Shown in pieces: positions 5,740 through 9,435 of a DNA stretch of 9,435 nt. The stretch comes from Methanomassiliicoccales archaeon PtaU1.Bin030. GTDB lineage: Archaea; Thermoplasmatota; Thermoplasmata; Methanomassiliicoccales; Methanomassiliicoccaceae. The stretch spans positions 1 through 9,435 of the forward strand of contig MVRB01000057.1 of assembly GCA_002067635.1 (NCBI GenBank), written 5' to 3'. Numbering within the stretch: the first letter of the stretch is position 1; each line of letters opens with the position of its first letter. Position numbers and translations under genes: made by a program. The notes beneath the pieces were generated by a model. It saw only the letters and a program-made list of their open reading frames with translations, was not told where the DNA came from and did no database searches.

Positions 5740-6666
5740 TCATCGGGTCCTGTCCCTGTTCTCCAGGAGAGCAGCGAGGTTCCTCGGGAAGATCGAGAGG
5801 CTCAGCCCCATGCTCTTCAGCTTGACCTCCAGGGAGCGGACGTCCTCCCTCGTACGTCTGCCGCTCAGCAGCAGGGAGGTCTCCTCCTCCGATAGGGAGC
5901 CCCGGTCCGAGGACCAGTACACCACGTTCTTGTTGTAGGGACAAGCCCTCTGGCACCGCATGCAGCCCACCAGGGCGTTATGTGCGCTGGGATCGACCCA
6001 CTCCGGGAAGGGCTCCGAATCGTCCCTCTCATTGAGCTGGGTCAGGCATCTCTCGGCCCGCATCATGAACTGCCCCTCCGCGATGGCGCCGGTGGGGCAG
6101 GCCCTCTGGCAGGCATCGCACCCATCACACCCGGGCAGCTGCTCGACCTCCTGCCATTGGTCCTCGTGGCAGGGCGCATCGCTGAAGAAGGCGGTGAGGC
6201 GGTGGAAGCTCCCGAACCTGGGCAGATAGGTGATGTTGTTCCTACCATACCTGACCAGCCCGCTCCGGGCCGCAAGCAGCCTCAGCGGGAGCCGGGCCTT
6301 GACGTATCGGTACGGCCCCGGCCTGAGGAGGTTATTGAGGGCTGCCAGGGCCTGACTGTCCATATCCTCGACGTCAGCGTAACCAGGGGGGACCGTCAGC
6401 GGTATGTCCTCTCCGTGCCAGCGCACGCTCACGGACAAGGAGGGCTGCGGCCTGGAGACCACCAGTATGGTCTGGGCGTCCGGAAGCTCCGGAGGCAGCT
6501 CGAAGCTTATCTTGGTCCCCAGCTCCTGATAGAAGGGCTCATCGAACCTCCCTTGGCGGTGATGCTCCTCGACCTCCTCCCTCAGCTCATGGAGGTGCTC
6601 GATGGATATCATCCTGAAGAAGCAGCCTCGATTATCGTTCTTCGGCCCTACCCTGATCTCGTCCAC
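5740..6666 (-). CDS. QueG-like (epoxyqueuosine reductase-related) double [4Fe-4S] protein
   Basis: This 308-residue protein resembles the epoxyqueuosine reductase/reductive dehalogenase family, which uses cobalamin and two [4Fe-4S] clusters. The central segment AARSGLVRYGRNNITYLPRF (about 132-151), then GSFHRLTAFFSDAPC, corresponds to the conserved QueG stretch near the cobalamin site. A ferredoxin-like domain follows, with CDGCDACQRACP (Cys180, 183, 186, 190), a lone Cys207 in RAERCL, and CMRCQRACP (Cys235, 238, 242), eight Cys in all, enough for two clusters. It ends soon after and lacks the HEAT-like C-terminal extension of bacterial QueG. The start is a GTG at 6666 behind a G-rich stretch (AGAGGGGG). 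An ATG 18 codons later is possible, but it would lose the DNRGCFFR segment that I recall from archaeal relatives. The substrate is unknown: archaea normally carry archaeosine rather than queuosine, so a queuosine role should not be assumed. Confidence 0.85.
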   Translation of the reverse strand: MDEIRVGPKNDNRGCFFRMISIEHLHELREEVEEHHRQGRFDEPFYQELGTKISFELPPELPDAQTILVVSRPQPSLSVSVRWHGEDIPLTVPPGYADVEDMDSQALAALNNLLRPGPYRYVKARLPLRLLAARSGLVRYGRNNITYLPRFGSFHRLTAFFSDAPCHEDQWQEVEQLPGCDGCDACQRACPTGAIAEGQFMMRAERCLTQLNERDDSEPFPEWVDPSAHNALVGCMRCQRACPYNKNVVYWSSDRGSLSEEETSLLLSGRRTREDVRSLEVKLKSMGLSLSIFPRNLAALLENRDRTR

Positions 6667-6745
6667 TCGTGTGCCCCCTCTAGCGGCCTACCTCCAGCAG
6701 CCGCAAAGGGTGATGGGCTTCACAGAGTTAATCTCTACCCCGAAC

Positions 6746-6764
6746 GGTGTGGCAACGTCACACC
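6746..6764. repeat. Strong short hairpin in the divergent intergenic region
   Basis: GGTGTGGCAACGTCACACC folds into an eight-pair stem (one G-T pair) with a three-base loop AAC. It sits about 80 bases upstream of the QueG-like start and about 130 upstream of the THUMP gene. It has no T-tract, so an operator or an RNA leader element is more likely than a terminator. The remaining intergenic bases (6667-6890) hold no gene I can support. Confidence 0.4.
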
Positions 6765-6865
6765 TCCCCGAGGCGACCTTCGCCATCAGGGCCGCATGAG
6801 CATGCCAGAAGGGTCATCCTTCGTAAGAAAACGGGAGTTGCATCAAAAGCATCAATAACCGCCGG

Positions 6866-6882
6866 CCGAAATTAAAATTCGG
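6866..6882. promoter_or_regulatory. Inverted repeat just upstream of the THUMP gene
   Basis: CCGAA-ATTAAAA-TTCGG is a five-base perfect inverted repeat with an AT-only centre, ending nine bases before the preferred ATG. Its last bases overlap the GGTGG Shine-Dalgarno (6881-6885), so as RNA it could partly mask the ribosome site, and as DNA it could be an operator. It is too near the ATG for its AT centre to be an ordinary TATA box. No regulator is known. Confidence 0.35.
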
Positions 6883-6890
6883 TGGTCCAG

Positions 6891-7436
6891 ATGGAAAGAT
6901 ACAACCTACTGGTGACCTTCCATCCCAACCAGGCAGGAACGGCGGAGAGGGAGGTAAGGAACAGGATAGAGGGTGCTGGTTACACCATAGAGCACATGGA
7001 GCATTCATGCGTGAACGGGGTGTTCTGCGTGCAGGTGGACGGTGACGCCAAGGAGCTGATAAAGAGCATCAGGAGGGAGTTCATGGACGCTCCCGAGATG
7101 CTCTACCACACCTTCCACTGGGTGCCCGTGGACACCTGGGTGGAGGCGACCGAGGAGGCGATGATCGAAGCGGTGAAGGAGGCCGCCGAGGGCATTGGGG
7201 ACCATGAGAGCTGGAAGATGCACGTGCACAAGCGCCATCACCCCAAGCACTCCGAGGAGCTGATGCTCCTCCTGACGGACCCCATCATCAAGGGGAAGGT
7301 GGACCTTCGCCACCCTCAGAAGATAATTGCCGTGGAGGTTCTGGGACCGATGGCCGGGATATCCCTCCTGGAGAAGGACCAGATCATCGACGTGAACCAA
7401 CTGAGGCTCGAGGTGGGTCTGACCCAGATAATCTGA
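6891..7436 (+). CDS. THUMP-domain RNA-binding protein (archaeal Tan1-like)
   Basis: This 181-residue soluble protein matches the stand-alone THUMP proteins of archaea related to yeast Tan1, which helps Kre33/Nat10 acetylate tRNA cytidine 12. The N-terminus MERYNLLVTF and the following alpha/beta region (about 1-80), ending in YHTFHWVPVDTW, fit the N-terminal part of Tan1-like proteins. The THUMP domain proper follows, with SWKMHVHKRHHPKHSEEL (108-125) and VDLRHPQKIIAVEV (137-150), then GPMAGISLL. The basic, His-rich KRHH segment is a plausible RNA-contact surface. I choose the ATG at 6891, behind GGTGG at 6881-6885; a GTG at 6882 would add three residues and overlap that site. Whether the acetyltransferase partner exists is not visible here. 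The gene is transcribed alone, divergent from the QueG-like gene. Confidence 0.85.
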   Translation: MERYNLLVTFHPNQAGTAEREVRNRIEGAGYTIEHMEHSCVNGVFCVQVDGDAKELIKSIRREFMDAPEMLYHTFHWVPVDTWVEATEEAMIEAVKEAAEGIGDHESWKMHVHKRHHPKHSEELMLLLTDPIIKGKVDLRHPQKIIAVEVLGPMAGISLLEKDQIIDVNQLRLEVGLTQII

Positions 7437-7437
7437 G

Positions 7438-7450
7438 CCGTCTGAGACGG
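7438..7450. terminator. Hairpin between convergent THUMP and thioredoxin-like genes
   Basis: CCGTC-TGA-GACGG is a perfect five-pair hairpin with a three-base loop. It fills the 18-base gap between two convergent stop codons, a location where a bidirectional stop would be useful. No T-tract follows on either strand, so termination is only suggested by position. Confidence 0.3.
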
Positions 7451-7454
7451 TGCG

Positions 7455-7697
7455 TCATCCGGAGGCGGAGGTGAGCATGGCCTTGATGTCCTCCACGCTG
7501 GGCACCATGCCCACGGCCTTCATCTCCCCGTTTATGTAGAGTATCGGCACGCGCATGGTCCCGCGCTTCTTTATCTCTTCAATATCTTCGATGCGCTCGA
7601 TCTCCTCCTCCATGCCCAGCTCCTGCAGCGCCTGCTCGATGTTCCTCTCCAGGCGCTTGCACTTGGCGCACCCGATCACCAGCACCTCTATCTTCAT
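7455..7697 (-). CDS. Small thioredoxin-like redox protein (MTH895/redox-active disulfide type)
   Basis: This 80-residue protein has a compact thioredoxin fold without the usual N-terminal strand and helix. The redox motif CAKC is at Cys10-Cys13 in VLVIGCAKCKRLERNI, right after the first strand. The expected cis-proline is Pro51 in MRVPILYINGEMKAVGMVP. The family (small archaeal and bacterial thioredoxins of the MTH895 kind) exchanges disulfides in the cytoplasm, but the partner reductase and targets are unknown, and neither is encoded next to it. The ATG at 7697 has GAGAGG about six bases upstream. The gene is convergent with the THUMP gene, and its upstream region carries repeated GTGATG half-sites. 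The charged helix between the motifs is very Glu/Ile/Lys rich. Confidence 0.88.
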   Translation of the reverse strand: MKIEVLVIGCAKCKRLERNIEQALQELGMEEEIERIEDIEEIKKRGTMRVPILYINGEMKAVGMVPSVEDIKAMLTSASG

Positions 7698-7728
7698 GCC
7701 ACGCCTCTCCCGTCCCGCTCTCGGCGTC

Positions 7729-7764
7729 CATCACGGTGTGATGCGTCAGGGCTGGACGTGATGC
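7729..7764. promoter_or_regulatory. Possible operator of the thioredoxin-like gene: palindrome plus third half-site
   Basis: CATCAC-GGT-GTGATG (7729-7743) is a perfect six-base inverted repeat. A third copy, GTGATGC, lies at 7758-7764, exactly 20 bases (about two helical turns) after the copy at 7738. The array lies 32-67 bases upstream of the start codon, between it and the AT-rich TATA candidate at 7779-7790, a good place for a repressor. The regulator is unknown. Confidence 0.4.
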
Positions 7765-7778
7765 CAAAGGACGCGACG

Positions 7779-7790
7779 TAAAAATATGTA
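7779..7790 (-). promoter_or_regulatory. TATA-like element upstream of the thioredoxin-like gene
   Basis: The minus strand reads TACATATTTTTA, an isolated AT-rich block in GC-rich sequence. Transcription starting about 25 bases downstream would begin near 7760, inside the GTGATG repeat array, and leave a leader of about 60 bases. It could alternatively act as a T-rich stop for the gene ending at 7846. Confidence 0.35.
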
Positions 7791-7801
7791 TCCCCTCAAT
7801 A

Positions 7802-7820
7802 GCTAAAAGAAAGGAAATGG
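7802..7820 (-). terminator. T-rich stop signal after the glycoside-hydrolase-like gene
   Basis: On the minus strand, CCATTTCCTTTCTTTTAGC follows the stop codon at 7846-7848 by 25 bases. Archaeal polymerase often stops at pyrimidine/T-rich runs without a hairpin, and no stem is seen here. The call rests on composition and position only. Confidence 0.35.
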
Positions 7821-7845
7821 GGAAAGGGTTTTCCGCTCCTGTCCA

Positions 7846-9435
7846 TCACTTCTTGGTGATGGTCCCCGTGGCCTCCTTGATGATGGTCCCGGTGAGCTTC
7901 ACCGTCCCGTCGGAGTTCTTCACCGTGCTCGATATGGTGATACCTCCCGAGGCCGCGTAGGAGCCCGCGGGCAGGGTCAGGGTGAAGGACTTGGTGGCGC
8001 TCCACAGGTTCGTCAGCATGTACTTGCTGTACACGCCCGTTTCCTTGATCACGGGTGATCCTGAACCGGTTACGACGATCATCTGCTTGTTGGTGGTCAG
8101 CGACGTCCCCTCGGAGGCGGTGTCCAGCGTGGCCGGGGTGATGGTGGGGTCCTGGTGGCGGGACGCCCCCATGGCCTTGAACATGTTCTCCGCCATCTGC
8201 AGGTTGTGGATCTGGCTGGAGAAGCTGGAGTACGACAATAGCTCCACGCAGAACCCGTACCGGGCAGCGCCGAAGACCGCGGAGTAGACCGCCGCCTGAT
8301 CCGAACCGGCGACGTAGTTCTGGTACACCACGATGTGCGGGCGGTACTGGTCGGGGATGTTGTTCACGAACAGCATGGTGCTGATCACGTGGGACCGGAA
8401 GTCGGTGTTGTAGGACGGCACGGCCTTCCAGCCCTCCACCAGCGTCAGGTCGCAAACCATGGACAGGTGCAGCTGGGCGGTGTAGGAGTTCATGATGACG
8501 TAGCTCCAGTACCCGGAGGCCCGGGCCTCCTTGGCCAGGTTAAGGAAGCCGTCGTACACGAACATGGGCTTGGTGTTGTAGTCGCTCAGCAGCTGGTTGT
8601 ACCCGTTGATGGAGTCGCACTGGTCGAAGAACACCCCGGTCGATCCCCACCACCAGCTGTTGTAATCGTCCTGGTTGATGAGGTAGTTACGGTATGCCGA
8701 CGAGGCCGCGCTGGCCACGTAGTACCCGTTGGCGTTCTTGTAGGGGTGTCCAGCCGAGTCGTACAGCGCCCAGGCGCTGGGAACGGCCTTGGACGTAGGG
8801 GTCATCTGCTGCGCCGACTTGTAGTTCCAGTTGATCTGGTCGGCGTTCTTGCTCTGCATCGCCACCGTGATCTGGGAACCCTCCACGTAGCTGCGGATGG
8901 TGCTGTCCCAGGTGTTCATGTTCCCGAAGGTCAGGGGGAATATGTCGGTGCTGTGGCTGCCCCAGGTCTTGACGATCTTGGCCGAGACCCACTGGGCATA
9001 GCCCTCAGCGTGCCCCTGCGCCAGCCCGTCGGTGTACTTGTACGGACGAATGAACTGGTGGAACGTCTCCTGGGCCCCGGAGGCGATGCTCGGGACCTTG
9101 CAGTCCAGGGAGGTGTACTTCAGGGCGATGAACGATTCCCCTCCCCCGCCCATGTCCTTGGTCCACACCGGTGAGGAGATGTAGGCCTCTGTGTCGGAGA
9201 AGCCCCACTCCACGCCCAGCTGCCGCCCGGGGACCCGGACGTCCATGGCGGGAGCGTACATCAGGTACGAGGGATACCAGCCGCCCAGGCCGTTGGCCTT
9301 GGGCCAGTTCTCGGGGTACCCGGGAACGTAGCGGTGGTTCTTGCCGTCGGAGTACAGGTTGTACATCGATCCCTTGGCCGAGTACTCTCCCACGAAGTAC
9401 GTGGTCATGACCTTGGACGTTCCGGGAGCGTAGGT
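7846..9435 (-). CDS. Large, probably exported protein resembling TIM-barrel glycoside hydrolases (5' end outside window)
   Basis: The visible part is 529 residues, open to the right edge; the start and any signal peptide are outside. It is very rich in Tyr, Trp, Ser, Asn and Gly and poor in Cys, as in secreted or surface proteins. The centre looks like a (beta/alpha) glycoside hydrolase: WALYDSAGHPYKNANGYYV (about residues 222-240), then YRNYLINQDDYN (about 248-259), then GVFFDQCDS (267-275), echoing the pattern in which a strand ends in an Asp nucleophile (here Asp271). Later come YWSYVIMNS (about 309-317) and DLTLVEGW (about 329-336; Glu334 a candidate acid). After about residue 430 a Thr/Ser-rich beta-sheet region follows, ending SGGITISS...GTITKK, which could bind carbohydrate or the cell surface. 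I do not recognise the exact family. Enzyme activity is inference; a non-enzymatic surface protein is possible. Confidence 0.6.
   Translation of the reverse strand, partial: TYAPGTSKVMTTYFVGEYSAKGSMYNLYSDGKNHRYVPGYPENWPKANGLGGWYPSYLMYAPAMDVRVPGRQLGVEWGFSDTEAYISSPVWTKDMGGGGESFIALKYTSLDCKVPSIASGAQETFHQFIRPYKYTDGLAQGHAEGYAQWVSAKIVKTWGSHSTDIFPLTFGNMNTWDSTIRSYVEGSQITVAMQSKNADQINWNYKSAQQMTPTSKAVPSAWALYDSAGHPYKNANGYYVASAASSAYRNYLINQDDYNSWWWGSTGVFFDQCDSINGYNQLLSDYNTKPMFVYDGFLNLAKEARASGYWSYVIMNSYTAQLHLSMVCDLTLVEGWKAVPSYNTDFRSHVISTMLFVNNIPDQYRPHIVVYQNYVAGSDQAAVYSAVFGAARYGFCVELLSYSSFSSQIHNLQMAENMFKAMGASRHQDPTITPATLDTASEGTSLTTNKQMIVVTGSGSPVIKETGVYSKYMLTNLWSATKSFTLTLPAGSYAASGGITISSTVKNSDGTVKLTGTIIKEATGTITKK

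Noticed and set aside
5624..5740. Possible 39-residue minus-strand peptide after the QueG-like gene
   Set aside because: It has no clear ribosome site, no recognisable motif and weaker codon bias than the neighbours. The QueG-like protein ends naturally at 5740, so a frameshifted extension is unlikely.
5980..6858. 292-codon plus-strand open frame opposite the QueG-like gene
   Set aside because: It overlaps the iron-sulfur protein with its eight ordered cysteines on the other strand and shows no domain of its own.
1..9435. CRISPR array, tRNA or rRNA genes
   Set aside because: No regularly spaced repeats and no tRNA or rRNA signatures were seen on either strand.

Overview
This window is probably from a GC-rich archaeon, perhaps a member of the Thermoplasmatota such as a Methanomassiliicoccales relative. 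The lineage is inference. The archaeal signs are a TATA box close to the citrate synthase start with a very short leader, a stand-alone THUMP protein of the archaeal Tan1-like type, and a small MTH895-type thioredoxin. Genes are tightly packed and most have clear Shine-Dalgarno sites.

Layout from left to right. Positions 1-1085 (+) hold the end of an FtsX/MacB-type ABC permease and its overlapping ATPase. Positions ~1145-2406 hold a complete IS110-superfamily element of the IS1111 type. Its DEDD transposase is on the minus strand, it has near-identical subterminal inverted repeats, and about 200 bases of non-coding sequence lie downstream of the transposase. It sits in the short gap between the convergent ABC operon and pepF. 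Positions 2436-4211 (-) encode an M3 oligoendopeptidase and 4292-5449 (-) a citrate synthase with a recognisable promoter. Positions 5740-6666 (-) encode a QueG-like iron-sulfur protein. A divergent intergenic region follows, then a THUMP-domain RNA-binding protein (6891-7436, +), a small CxxC thioredoxin-like protein (7455-7697, -), and the C-terminal part of a large protein, probably exported and resembling TIM-barrel glycoside hydrolases (7846 to the right edge, -).

The host genes look like separate housekeeping or accessory units rather than one pathway. The only clear operon is permease-ATPase.

The most interesting region is the insertion sequence. Its non-coding right end has the position, size and fold expected of an IS1111-type bridge RNA. 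An A-rich loop in it matches, over 10 exact bases, the host DNA just outside the opposite end. A second segment matches the element's right-end tail. These are the positions and the order expected of target and donor guides, but the assignment is inference and needs comparison with other copies.
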